Positions 1 through 14,046 of a stretch of 64,000 bases of DNA are shown one piece after another (position 1 is the stretch's first letter; each line of letters starts with the position of its first letter). The stretch is from Aristolochia californica (taxonomy: Eukaryota > Streptophyta > Magnoliopsida > Piperales > Aristolochiaceae). Both the position numbers and the translations under genes were made by a program. Below the pieces are notes generated by a model that worked only from the letters and a program-made list of their open reading frames with translations, ran no database searches and was not told the origin of the DNA. The stretch is taken from contig JARWKL010000004.1 in the NCBI GenBank assembly GCA_029961685.1, forward strand, positions 19,838,348 through 19,902,347. The letters are read 5' to 3'.

Positions 1-244
1 TATTTTTGTAAGGAATGACTTATGGATTGGGAGTCCACACTCAAGTAAAAATCCCTTGCCTCCCCCTTTTCCCGACGATTGCAGAACTTGAAATATATAA
101 ACTAAAAAGAGTTTACAATCCCTAAAAATTACAGACACTTTTGGGAATTATCTCTCCCTACATTTGTGCATTGTCCATTTCCATTTTAGATGCATACGTT
201 TTTCTTAAATCAAAACTTGAGTTTTCACTTTCCCTATATCTCGT

Positions 245-257
245 AAAAAAAAAAAAA
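245..257 (+). repeat. A13 tract
   Basis: Long example of the A-run that follows the CTCGTAAAC landmark in every monomer (usually 6-9 A). Its length varies between otherwise near-identical copies, consistent with slippage. Confidence 0.8.
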
Positions 258-1950
258 GAGATAAAAGGAATATAGATCTCAACAAAATGAAGATTTTAGA
301 GTTTATGTATGGAAAGAATTTAAAGCAATAAACAAATGTAAGTATAGAAAATTTATTCACACACCACAAATGAACACAAAACTTTTGTTGTCCAAGAGTA
401 GGAAATTCCACTAGTTCAACCCTAATAGCTCGGAATTTTATAAGAAAGAGATTTTTCTACACATGTTTTAAAAAATAGATATGCATGTTTGAAACATGTT
501 AAAGATGCAAATGACCTATGGGTCCAAACCTTTTAAAGACAATAACATTAACTTCTCAAGTGAACGTGCGGTGGGATATTTTGCCGAGTCAAATAAGCCA
601 TTATTTTGCCCACTTATAAAAATCTGACCTAACGATCTTAGATTATTGTCAAGTGATTTATCATGCATATGGGGCTATATTTTTGTAAGGAATGACTTAT
701 GGATTGGGAGTCAACACTCAGTCAAAAATCCCCCGCCTACCCCTTTTCCCGAAGATTGCAAGACCTGATATATAAAAACTAAAAAGAGTTTAATATCCCT
801 AAATGTTAAAAACACTTTTTGGAATTATCTCTCTCTACATTTGTGCATTGTTCATTTCAATTTTAGATGTACACTTTTTTTTTAAATCAGAACAGGAGTT
901 TTCCCTTTCCCTTCATCTAGGAATTAAAAAAAAAAAGAGATAAAAGGTGAATAGAACACAAAAAAATGAAAATTTAAGAGTTTATGCAAGGAAGGAATTT
1001 ATAGCAATAAATAAATGTTAGTAAAGAAAATTTGTTCACACACCACAAACGAACAGAAAAGTTTTGTTATTCAAGTTTGGGAAATTCTACTTGTTCAACC
1101 TTAATAGCTCGGAATTTTATATGAAAGAGTTTTTTCTTCATATGTTTAAAAAATGGATATGCATGCTTGAAACATGTTAAAGATGAATGGCATTTGAATC
1201 CAAACCTTTTAAAGAGAATAACATTAACTTGTCAAGTGAACGTGTGGGGGGATATTTTCCCGAGTCAAACATGCCATTATTTTGCCCATTTACAAAAAGC
1301 AGACCTAACAATCATGGATGGTTGTAAAGTGATTTATCATGTGTAATGGGCTATATTTTTTTATGGAATCACTTAAGGATTGGGAGGCAACACTCAGTTA
1401 AAAATACCTGCCTCCTCGTTTTCTAGACGATTGCAGAACCTAATATATAAAAACTTAAAAGAACTTCCAATCCATAAAAATTATAGTCACTTTTTGGAAT
1501 TATCTCCCTCTAAATTTGGGCATTGTACATTTCCATTTTAGATGTATACTTTTTCCTTAAATCAAAACTAGAGTTTTCACTTTCCCTTCATCTCGGAAAC
1601 AAAACCAAAAAATGGATATGCATGCTTGAAACATGTTAAAGATGCAAATCACCAACGGATCCAAACCTGTTAAAGAGAATAACATTAAATTCTCAAGTGA
1701 ACGTGCGGTGGAATATTTATCCGAGTCAAACAAGCCATTATTTTCCCCATTTAAAAAAAGCTGCCTAACGATCATAAATCAATGTAAAGTGATTTATCAT
1801 GTGTAACGAGTTATATTTTTGTAAGGAACGACTTATGGAATGGGAGTCAACGCTCAGTTAAAAATCCCCCGCCTCCCCATTTTCCTGACAATTACAGAAC
1901 CTGATATTTAAAAACTAAAAAGAGTTTACAATCCCTAAAAATTACATACA

Positions 1951-2345
1951 CTTTTAGGAATTATCTCTCTCTATATTTGTGCATGGTGCATTTCCATTTT
2001 AGATGTAAACTTTTTTCTTAAATCAAAACTTGAGTTTTCACTGTCCCATCACCTCGGAAACAAAAAAAGAGATAAAAGGCAAATAGATCTTAAAAAATGA
2101 AAATTTTAGAGTTTATCTATGGAAATTATTTAAAGCAATAAAAAAATTACACTTTTAGGAATTATCTCTCTTTATATTTTTGCATGGTGCATTTCCATTT
2201 TAGATGTATACTTTTTTCTTAAATCAAAACTTGAGTTTTCACTGTCCCGTCATCTCGGAAACAAAAAAAGAGATAAAAGGCAAATAGATCTTAAAAAATG
2301 AAAATTTTAGAGTTTATCAATGGAAATTATTTAAAGCAATAAAAA
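1951..2345 (+). repeat. ~200-bp internal tandem duplication in a monomer
   Basis: The segment starting CTTTTAGGAATTATCTCTC at 1,951 is repeated from about 2,152, an offset of roughly 200 bp. It carries through the T-rich, A-run and GAGATAAAAGG landmarks to AAAGCAATAAAAAAAT. The monomer from 1,823 is therefore 874 bp long. The equivalent monomer at 14,047 lacks the duplication, so it arose after those two copies separated. Small differences (CATCACC against CGTCATC) show it is not brand new. Confidence 0.85.
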
Positions 2346-5300
2346 AATGTAAGTAAAGAAAATTTATTCACACACCACAAATGAACACAAAAGTTATGTT
2401 ATCCAAGGTTGGGAAATTCCACTAGTTCAACCCTAATAACTCGAAATTTTATAAGAAAGAGATTTTTCTACACATGTTTTAAGAAATGGATATGCATGCT
2501 TGAAAATGTTAAAGATCCAAATGACCTATCGATCCAAACCTTTTAAAAATAATAACATTAAATTTTAAAGTGATCGTGCGGTGGGAAATTTACCCGAGTC
2601 AAACAAGCCATTATTTTGCCCATTTACAAAAGCTGACCTAACGATCATAAATGATTGTAAAGAAAATTTTCTTGCGTAATGGGCTATATTTTTTTAAGGA
2701 TTGACTTATGGATTGCGAGACAACACTCACTTAAAAATCCCTTGCCTCCACCTTTTCCCGACAATCGCAGAACCTGATATATAAAAAATAAAACGAGTTT
2801 ACAATCCCTAAAAATTACAGACACTTTTTGGAATTAACTCTCGCTAAATTTGTGCATTGTGCATTTCCATTTTAAATTTATACTTTTTTCTTAAATCAAA
2901 ACTTGAGTTTTCACTTTCCTTTCACCTCGGATACAAAAAAACGAGATTAAAGGCAAATAGATCACAATAAAATGAAAATTTTAGAGTCTATGAATGGAAA
3001 GAATTCAAAGCAATAAACAAATGTAAGTAGAGAAAATTTATTCACACACCACTAGTTCAACCCTAATAGCTTAGAATTTTATAAGAAAGAGAATTTTCTA
3101 CAAATGTTTTAAAAAAATGGATATGCATGCTTGAAACCTATTAAAGATGCAAATGACCTATGGATCCGAACCTTTTAAAGAGAGTAACATTAACTTCTCA
3201 AGTGAACGTGCAGTTGATATTTACCCAAGTCAAACAAGCCATTATTTTGCCCATTTTCAAAAACCTGACCTAACGATCATAGATGATTGTAAAGTGATTT
3301 ATCATGTGTAACGGGCTATATTTTTCTAAGGAATGACTTATGGATTGGGAGTCAACACGGAGTTAAAAATCCACCACCTCCCCTTTTTCCTGATGATTGC
3401 AGTTTACAATCCCTAAAAATTACTGATAGTTTTTTGAATTATCTCTCTCTACATTTGTGCATTGTGCACTTCCATTTTAGATGTATCCTTTTTCTTAAAT
3501 ACAACCTTGAGTTTTCACTTTCCTTTCATCTCGTAAAGAAAAAAAAGAGATAAAAGGTAAATAGATCATAACAAAATGAAAACTTTAGTGTTTATGTATG
3601 GAAAGAACTTAAAGCAATTAACAAACAAAAGTAAAAAAAATTTATTCACACTCCACAAATGAACAGAAAACTTTTGTTATCGGAATTTTGGAAATTCCAG
3701 TAGTTTAACCCTAATAGCTTGGACTTTTACAAGAAAGAGATTTTTCTACACATGTTTTAAAATATGGATATGCATACTTGAAACAAGTTAAAGTTGCAAA
3801 TGACCCATGGATCCAAACCTTTTAATGAGAATAACATTAAATTCTCTAGTGAATGTGCAGTGGAATATTTACCGAAGTCAAACAAGCCATTATTTTGATC
3901 ATTTGCAAAAAGCTGACCTAACGATCATAGATTATGATAAAGTGATTTATCATAAGTAACGGGCTATTTTTTTAAGGAATGTCTTATGGATTGGGATTCA
4001 ACACTCAAGTGAAAATCCCCCACCTACCCCTTTTCCTGACGAATGCAGAACCTGATATATAAAAACTAAAAAGAGTTTACAATCCCTAAAAATTACAGAC
4101 ACTTCTTGGAATTAACTCTCTCTACATTTGTACATTTTCCATTTCCATCTCGTAAACAAAAAATAAGAGATAAAAGGCAAATAGTTCACAACAAAATAAA
4201 AATTTTAGAGTTTATATATGGAAAGAATTTAAAGCAATAAACAAATATATGTAAAAAAAATTTATTCACACACCACAAATGAACACAAAACTTTTGTTAT
4301 CCAAGTTTGGGAAATTCCACTAGTTCAACCCTAAAAGCTCAAAATTTTATATGAACGAGATTTTTCTACACATATTTTAAAAAATGGATAAGCATGCTTG
4401 AAACAAGTTGAAGATGCAAATGACCTATGGATCCAAAACTTATAACAAGAATAACATTAAATTCTCAAGTGAATGTGCGGTGGGATATTTACCCGAGTCA
4501 AACAAGCCATTATTTTGCCCATTTACAGAAAGTTGACCTAGCGATCATAGATGATTGTAAACTGATATATCATGTGTAACGGGCAATATTTTTGTAAGAA
4601 ATGACTTATGGATTGGGAGTCAACTCTCAGTTAAAAATCTTCCGCCTCCCCCTTTTCCCGACGATTGCAGAACTAGATATATTAAAACTAAACGGAGTTT
4701 ACAATCCCTAAAAATTACATACACTTTTTTGAATAATCTCTCTCTGCATTTGTGCATTTTGCATTTCCATTTTAGATGTATACTTTTTTCTTAAATCAAA
4801 ACTTGACTTTTTAGTTTCCCTTCATATCGTAAACAAAAAAAAGATATAAAAGGAAAATAGATCACAACAAAATGAAAATTTTAGAGTTTATGGATTGAAA
4901 GAATTGAAAGAAATAAACAAATGTATTTAAATAAAATTTATTCACAAACCACAAATGAACATAAAAGTTTTGTTATCCAAGTTTGGGAAATTCCACTTGT
5001 TCAACCCTTAGGGCTTGGAATTTTATAAGAAAGAGATTTTTCTACACAAGTTTTAAAAAAATGATCATAGATGATTGTAAAGTGATTTATCATGCGTAAC
5101 GGGCTATATATTAGTAAGGAATGACTTATGGATTGGGAGTAACCACTCAGTTAAAAATCCCCCGCCTCCCCCTTTTCTCGACGATTGCAGAACCTGATAT
5201 ATAAAAACTGAAAAGAGTTTACAATTCCTAAAAATTACAGACAGTTTTTGGAATTATCTCTCTTTAAATTTTTGCATTGTGCAAGTTCTTTTTAGATATA

Positions 5301-8300
5301 TACTTTTTTCTAAAATCAAAGATTGAGTTTTCACTTTGCCTTCATCTCGTAAACAAAAAATGAGATAAAATGCAAATAGATCACAACAAAATAAAATTTT
5401 TAGAGTTTATGTATGGAAATAATTTAAATGAATAAAAAAATATAAGTAAATAAAATTTATTCACACACCACAAATGAACACAAAAGTTTTGTTATCCATG
5501 TTGGGGAAATTCCACTTGTTCTACCCTAATAGCTCGAAATTTTATAACAAAGAGATATATTTACACATGTTTTCAAAAATGAATATGCATGTTTGAAACA
5601 TGTGAACGATGCAAATGTCCTATGGATCCAAACCTTTTAAAGAGAATAGCATTAAATTCTCAAGTGAACATACGGTGGAATATTTACCCGAGTCAAACAA
5701 GCCAATATTTTGCCCATTTACAAAAAGCTGACCTAAAGTGATTTATCATGTGCAACGGGCTATATTTTTGTAAGGAATGACTTATGGATTGGGAGTCCAC
5801 ACTCAAGTAAAACTCCCTTGCCTCCCCCTTTTCCCAATGATTGTAAAACTTGAAATATATAAACTAAAAAGAGTTTACAATCCCTAAAAATTACAGACAC
5901 TTTTGAGAATTATCTCTCCCTACATTTGTGCATTGTCCATTTCCATTTTAGATGCATACGTTTTTCTTAAATCAAAACTTGAGTTTTCACGTTCCCTATA
6001 TCTCGTAAACAAAAAAAAAGAGATAAAAGGAATATAGATCACAACAAAATGAAGATTTTAGAGTTTATGTATGGAAAGAAGTTAAACCAATAAACAAATG
6101 TAAGTATAGAAAATTTATTCACACACCACAAATGAACATAAAACTTTTGTAATCCAAGTGTGGGAAATTCCACTAGTTCAACCGTAATTGCTCGGAATTT
6201 TATAAGAAAGATATTTTTCTACACATGTTTTAATAAAAAGATATGCATGTTTGAAACATGTTAAATATGCAAATGACCTATCGGTCCAAACCTTTTAAAG
6301 AGAATAACATTAACTTCCCAAGTGAACGTGCGGTGGGATATTTACCCGAGTCAAACAAGCCATTATTTTAACCATGACCTAAAAATCATAAAAGATTGTA
6401 AAGTGATTTATCATGCATAACGGGCTTTATTTTTGTAAGGAATGACTTTGGGATTGGGAGTCAACACTGAAGTAAAAATCGCCTGCCTCCCCCTTTTCCC
6501 GACGATTGCCGAACATGACATATAATTACTAAAAAGAGTTTACAATCCCTAAAAATTACAGAAAATTTTTGGAATTATCTCTCTCTACATATGTGCATTG
6601 TGCATTTCTATTTTAGATGTATACTTTTTTCTTAAATCAAAACCGGAGTTTTTGCTTTCCCCTCATCTCGTAAAAGAAAAAAGACATAACAGGAAAATAG
6701 ATCACAACAAAATGAAAATTTTAGAATTTATGTATTGAAATAATTTAAAGCAATAAAATAATTTAAGTAAATAAAATTTATTCACACAACACAAATGAAC
6801 ACAAAATTTTGTTATGCAAGTTTGGGTAATTCCACTTGTTCAACCCAAATACCTTGGAATTTTATAAGAAAGAGATTTTTCTAAAAAATTATTAAAAAAT
6901 AGATATGCATGCTTGAAAGAAGTTAAATATTCAAATGAGGTTGGATCCAAACCTTTTAAAGAGAACAACTTTAAATTCTCAAGTGAACGTGCGGTGGGAT
7001 ATTTACCCGAGACAAACAAGCCATTATTTTGCCCATTTACAAAAAGCTGACCTAATGATCATAGCAATATTTTTTTAAGGAATGACTTATGGATTGGGAG
7101 TCAACACTCACTTAAAGATTCCCCGCCTCCCTCTTTTCCCGACGATTGTAGAACCAGATATGTAAAAACTAAAAAGAATTTACAATCCCTAAAAATTACT
7201 AACACATTTTGGAAGGATCTCTCTCTACATTTGTGCATCGTGCATTTCCACTTTAGAAGTATACTTTTTTCTTAAATAAAAACTTGTGTTTTCACTCTCC
7301 TTTCATCTCGTAAACAAAAAAAATGAGATAAAAGGCAAATGGATCACGACAAAATGAAAATTTTAGAGTTTATTTATGGAACGAATTTAAAGCAATAAAA
7401 AAATATAAGCAAAGAAAATTTTCACACACCAAAAATGAACACAAAACTTTTGTTATCCAAGTTTGGGAAATTCCACTAGTTCAACCCTAATAGCACGGAA
7501 TTTTTTAAGAAAGAGATTTTTTTACACATGTTTTAATAAATGGATATGCAAGCTTGAAACATGTTAATGATAAAAATCACCTATGAATCCAAACCTTTTA
7601 AAGAAGAATAAAATTAAATTCTCTAGTGAACTTGCGGTGGGATATTTACCCAAATCAAACAAGCCATTATTTTGCCCATTTTCAAAAAGCTGACCTAACA
7701 ATCATAGATGATTGTAAAGTGATTTATCATGTGTAACGGGCTATATTTTTCTAAGGAATGACTTATGGATTGGGAGTCAACACGGAGTTAAAAATCCCCC
7801 ACCTCCCATTTTTCCCGATGATTGGAGTTTACAATCCCTAAAAATTACTGACAGTTTTTTGAATTATCTCTCTCTACATTTGTGCATTGTGCACTTCCAT
7901 TTTAGATGCATCCTTTTTTCTTAAATACGACCTTGAGTTTTCACTTTCCTTTGATCTCGTCAAGAAAAAAAAGAGATAAAAGGCAAATTGATCACAACAA
8001 AATAAAAACTTTAGTGTTTATGTATGGAAAGAACTTAAAGCAATAAACAAACAAAAGTAAAGAAAATTTATTCACACTCCACAAATGAACACAAAACTTT
8101 TGTTATCGGAATTTGGGAAATTCCAGTAGTTTAACCCTAATAGCTCGGACTTTTACAAGAAAAAGATTTTTCTACACATGTTTTAAAAAATGGATATGTA
8201 CACTTGAAACATGTTAAAGGTTCAAATGACCCATGGATCCAAACCTTTTAATGAGAATAACATTAAATTCTCTAGTGAATGTGCGGTGGAATATTTACCG

Positions 8301-10351
8301 GAGTCAAACAAGCCATTATTTTGTTCATTTGTAAAAAGCTGACCTAACGATCATAGATTATGGTAAAGTTATTTATCATAAGTAACGGGCTATTTTTTTA
8401 AGGAATGACTTATGGATTGGGATTCAACACTCAAGTAAAAATCCCCCACCTACCCCTTTTCCCGACGAATGCAGAACCTGATATATAAAAACTAAAAAGA
8501 GTTTACAATCCTTAAAAAATACAGACACTTCTTGGAATTAACTCTCTCTACATTTATACATTTTCCATTTCCATCTCGTAAACAAAAAATAAGAGATAAA
8601 AGGCAAATAGATCACAACAAAATAAAAATTTTAGAGTTTATGTATGGAAAAAATTTAAAGCAATAAACAAATATATGTAAATAAAATTTATTCACACACC
8701 ACAAATGAACACAAAACTTTTGTTATCCAAGTTTGGGAAATTCCACTAGTTCAACCCTAATAGCTCATAATTTTATATGAACGAAATTTTTCTACACATG
8801 TTTTAAAAAATGGATATGCATGCTTGAAACATGTTAAAGATGCAAATCACCAATGGATCCAAACCTGTTAAAGAGAATAACATTAAATTCTCTAGTGAAC
8901 GTGCGGTGGAATATTTACCTGAGTCAAACAAGCCATTATTTTCCCCATTTTCAAAAAGTTGACCTAACGATCATAAATCAATGTAAAGTGATTTATCATG
9001 TGTAACGGATTATATTTTTTTAAGGAATGACTTACGGATTGGGAGTCAACGCTCGGTAGAAATTCCCCTGCCTCCCCCTTTTCCTGACATTTATAGAACC
9101 TGATATTTAAAAACTAAAAAGAGTTTACAATCCCTAAAAATTACATACACTTTTTGGAATTATATCTCTCTATATTTGTGCATGGTGCATTTCCATTTTA
9201 GATGTATCCTTTTTTCTTAAATCAAAACTTGAGTTTTCACTGTCCCATCATCTTGGAAACAAAAAAAGAGATAAAAGGCAAATAGATCACAACAAAATAA
9301 AAATTTTAGAGTTTATTTATGGAAATAATTTAAAGCAATAAACAAATGTAAGTAAATAAAATTTATTCATACACCACAAATGAACACAAAAGTTATGTTA
9401 TCCAAGGTTGGGAAATTCCACTAGTTCAATCCTAATAACTCGGAATTTTATAAGAAGGAGATTTTTGTACACATGTTTTAAGAAATGGATATGCATGCTT
9501 GAAACATGTTAAAGATCCAAATGACCTGTCGATGCAAACCTTTTATAAATAATAACATTAAATTCTAAAGTGATCGTACGGTGGGAAATTTACCCGAGTC
9601 AAACAAGCCATTATTTTGCCCATTTACAAAAGCTGACCTAACGATCATAAATGATTGTAAAGAAAATTTTCTTGCTTAACAGGCTATATTTTTGCAAGGA
9701 TTGACTTATGGATTGCGAGTCAACACTCACTTAAAAATCCCTTGCCTCCCCCTTTTCCCGAAGATTAGAGAACCTGATATATAAAAACTAAAAAGAGTTT
9801 ACAATCTCTAAAAATTACAAACCCTTTTTTGAATTTTCTCTCTCTACATTAGTGCATTGAGTATTTCCATTTTAAATGTGTATTTTTTTCTTCAATCAAG
9901 ACTTGAGTTTTCACTTTCCCTTCATCTCGTAAACAAAAAAAGAGATAAAAGGCAAATAGATAAAAAAAAAATAAAAAAATTTGAGTTTATTTATGGTTAG
10001 AATTTAAAGCAATAAAAAAATGTAAGTAAAGAACATTTATTAACACACCACAAACGAACAAAAAAGTTTTGTTGTCAGAGTTTGGCAAATTCCACTAGTT
10101 CAACCCAAATAGCTCGGAATTTTATAAGAAACAGAATTTTTCACACATGTTTTTAGAATAGATATGCATGCTTGAAACATGTTAAAGATCCAAATGACCT
10201 AACGATGCAAACCTTTTAAAAATAATAACATTAAATTCTAAAGTGATCGTGCGGTGGGAATATTACCCGAGTCAAACAAGCCATTATTTTGCCCATTTAC
10301 AAAAAGCTGACCTTAAGTGATTTATCATGTGCAACGAGCTATATTTTTGCA

Positions 10352-12206
10352 AGGAATGACTTATGGATTGGGAGTCCACACTCAAGTAAAAATCCCTTGC
10401 CTCCCCCTTTTCCCGACGATTGCAGAACTTGAAATAAATAAACTAAAAAGAGTTTACAATCCCTAAAAATTACAGACAGTTTTGGGAATTATCTCTCCCT
10501 ACATTTGTCCATTGTCCATTTCCATTTTAGATGAATACATTTTTCTTAAATCAAAACTTGAGTTTTTACTTTCCCAATATCTCGTAAACAAAAAAAAAAA
10601 GAGATAAAAGGCAAATAGATCACAACAAAATGAAAATTTTAGAGTTTATGTATGGAAAGAATTTAAAGCAATAAACAAATGTAAGTATAGAAAATTTATT
10701 CACACACCACAAATGAACACAAAACTTTTGTTATCCAAGTTTGGGAAATTCCACTAGTTCAACCCTAATAGCTCGGAATTTTATATGAAATAGATTTTTC
10801 TACACATGTTTTAAAAAATAGATATGCATGTTTGAAACATGTTAAAGATGCAAATGACCTATGGGTCCAAACCTTTTAAAGAGAATAACATTAACTTCTC
10901 AAGTGAACGTGCGGTGGGATATTTTCCCGAGTCAAACAAGCCATTATTTTGCCCACTTACAAAAAGCTGACCTAACAATCTTAGATTATTGTCAAGTGAT
11001 TTAACATGCGTATGGGGCTATATTTTTTTAAGGAATGACTTATGGATTGGGAGTCAACACTCAGTCAAAATCCCCCCGCCTACCCCTTTTCCCGAAGATT
11101 GCAAGATCTGATATATAAAAACTAAAAACAGTTTAAAATCCCAAAAAGTTACAAACAGTTTTTGGAATTATCTCTCTCTATATTTGTGCATTGTGCATTT
11201 CCATTTTAGATGTACACTTTTTTCTTAAATCAGAACAAGAGTTTTCCCTTTCCCTTCATCTAGGAATTAAAAAAAAGAGATAAAAGGCAAATAGAACACA
11301 AAAAAATGAAAATTTTAGAGTTTATGCATGGAAGGAATTTAAAGCAATAAATAAATGTTAGTAAAGAAAATTTATTCACACACCACAAACGAACACAAAA
11401 GTTTTGTTATTCAAGTTTGGGAAATTCTACTTGTTCAACCTTAATAACTCGGAATTTTATATGAAAGAGTTTTTTCTTCATATGTTTTAAAAAATGGATA
11501 TGCATGCTTGAAACATGTTAAAGATGCAAATGGCATTTGTATCCAAACCTTTTAAAGAGAATAACATTAACATGTCAAGTGAACGTGCGGTGGGATATTT
11601 TCTCGAGTCAAGCATGCCATTATTTTGCCCATTTACAAAAAGCAAACCTAACAATCATGGATGGTTGTAAAGTGATTTATCATGTGTAATGGGCTTTATT
11701 TTTTTATGGAATCACTTAAGGATTGGGAGGCAACACTCAGTTAAAAATCCCCCGCCTCCTCCTTTTCCTGACGATTGCAGAACCTGATATATAAAAACTA
11801 AAAAGAAAAATAGATCTCAAAAAAATGAAAATTTTAGAGTTGATGTATGGAAATAATTTATAGCAATAAACAAATTTAAGTAAAGAAAATTTATTCACAC
11901 ACCACAAATGATAACAAAATTTATTTTATCCAAGTTTGGGAAATTCCAATAGTTCAACCCTAATAGGCTGGAATTTTATAAGAAAGAGGTTTTTCTACAC
12001 ATGTTTTAAAAAATGGATATGCATGTTTGAAACATGTGAATGATTCAAATGTCCTATGGATCCAAACCTTTTAAAGAGAATAACATTAAATTCTCAAGTG
12101 AACATACAGTGGAATATTTACCCGAGTCAAACAAGCCATCATTTTGCCCATTTACAAAAAGCTGACCTAAAGTGATTTATCATGTGCAACGGGCTATATT
12201 TTTGTA
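10352..12206. repeat. A-B-C three-monomer cassette, copy 1 of a tandem pair
   Basis: Three monomers (10,352, 11,031, 11,706) followed in tandem by a second A-B-C set from 12,207; offsets are 1,855, 1,853 and 1,854 bp. The A monomer shows GAGTCCACACTC and GAACTTGAAATA. The B monomer shows CCCCGCCTACCCC, CATCTAGGAATT and TAGAACACAA. The C monomer shows ATGGAATCACTTAAGGATTG. The C copy here has its own deletion (AACTAAAAAG joined to AAAAATAGATCTC near 11,806), which explains its 501-bp length. Confidence 0.8.
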
Positions 12207-14046
12207 AGGAATGACTTATGGATTGGGAGTCCACACGCAAGTAAAAATCCCTTGCCTCCCCCTTTTCCCGACAATTGCAGAACTTGAAATATATAAACTA
12301 AAAAGATTTTACAATCCCTAAAAATTACAGACACTTTTGGGAATTATCTCTCCCTACATTTGTGCATTGTCCATTTCTATTTTAGATGCATACGTTTATT
12401 TTAAATCAAAACTTGAGTTTTCACTTTCCCTATATCTCGTAAACAAAAAAAAAGAGATAAAAGGAATATAGATCACAACAAAATGAAGATTTTAGAGTTT
12501 ATGTATGGAAAGAATTTAAAGCAATAAAAAAATGTAATTATAGAAAATTTATTCACACACCACAAATGAACACAAAACTTTTGTTATCCAAGTGTGGGAA
12601 ATTCCACTAGTTCAACCCTAATAGCTCGGAATTTTATAAGAAAGAGATTTTTCTATACATGTTTTAAAAAATAGTTATGCATGTTTGAAACATGTTAAAG
12701 ATGCAAATGACCTATGGGTCCAAACCTTTTAAAGAGAATAACATTAACTTCTCAAGTGAACGTGCGGTGGGATATTTTCTCGAGTCAAACAAGCCATTAT
12801 TTTGCCCACTTACAAAAAGCTGACCTAACGATCTTATATTATTGTCAAGTGATATATCATGCGTATGGGGCTATATTTTTGTAAGGAATGACTTATGGAT
12901 TGGGAGTCAACCCTCAGTCAAAAATCCCCCGCCTACCCCTTTTCCCGAAGATTGCAAGACCTGATATATAAAAACTAAAAAGAGTTTAAAATCCCTAAAA
13001 GTTACAAACACTTTTTGGAATTATCTCTCTCTACATTTGTGCATTGTGCATTTCCATTTTAGATGTACACTTTTTTTTTTAAATCAGAACAGGAGTTTTC
13101 CCTTTCCCTTCATCTAGGAATTAAAAAAAAAGAGATAAAAGGCAAATTGAACACAAAAAAATGAAAATTTTAGACTTTATGCATGGAAGGAATTTAAAGC
13201 ATTAAATAAATGTTAGTAAAGAATTTTTTTTCACACACCACAAACGAACACAAAAGTTTTGTTATTCAAGTTTGAGAAATTCTACTAGTTCAACCTTAAT
13301 AGCTCGGAATTTTATATGAAAGAGTTTTTTCTTCATATGTTTAAAAAATGGATATGCATGCTTGAAACATGTTAAAGATGCAAATGGCATTTGAATCCAA
13401 ACCTTTTAAAGAGAATAACATTAACTTGTCAAGTGAACGTGCGGTGGGATATTTTCCCGAGTCAAACATGCCATTATTTTGCCCATTTACAAAAAGCAGA
13501 CCTAACAATCATGGATGGTTGTAAAGTGATTTATCATGTGTAATGGGCTATATTTTTTTATGGAATCACTTAAGGATTGGGAGGCAACACTCAGTTAAAA
13601 ATACCCACCTCCTCCCTTTCCAGACGATTGCAGAACCTAATATATAAAAACTAAAAAGAACTTACAATCCATAAAAATTATAGTCACTTTTTGGAATTAT
13701 CTCCCTCTAAATTTGGGCATTGTACATTTCCATTTTAGATGTATACTTTTTCCTTAAATCAAAACTAGAGTTTTCACTTTCCCTTCATCTCGGAAACAAA
13801 ACCAAAAAATGGATATGCATGCTTGAAACATGTTAAAGATGCAAATCACCAATGGATCCAAACCAGTTAAAGAGAATAACATTAAATTCTCAAGTGAACG
13901 TGCGGTGGAATATTTATCCGAGTCAAACAAGCCATTATTTTCCCCATTTAAAAAAAGCTGCCTAACGATCATAAATCAATGTAATGCATAACGATCATAA
14001 ATTAATGTAAAGTGATTTATCATGTGTAACGAGTTATATTTTTGTA
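12207..14046. repeat. A-B-C three-monomer cassette, copy 2
   Basis: Monomers at 12,207, 12,884 and 13,560, with the same A, B and C variants as the preceding cassette and as 11-1,822. The match to 11-1,822 keeps an offset of 12,196-12,197 bp over all three monomers. It includes a shared ~210-bp deletion in the C monomer (joint near 1,606 and 13,803, where AACAAAACC runs into AAAAAATGGATATGC). That shared joint shows descent from one cassette rather than independent deletion. Confidence 0.8.
13964..14010 (+). repeat. 26-bp tandem microduplication
   Basis: AACGATCATAAATCAATGTAA at 13,964 recurs with one base changed at 13,990, offset 26 bp, at the end of a C-type monomer. It is absent from the sister copy near 1,770, so it postdates the 12.2-kb copy event. 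Confidence 0.8.

Noticed and set aside
1557..1775. 72-codon frame on - identical to 13,754-13,972
   Set aside because: Both lie in the C monomer with the shared deletion, 12.2 kb apart; DNA copy history explains it.
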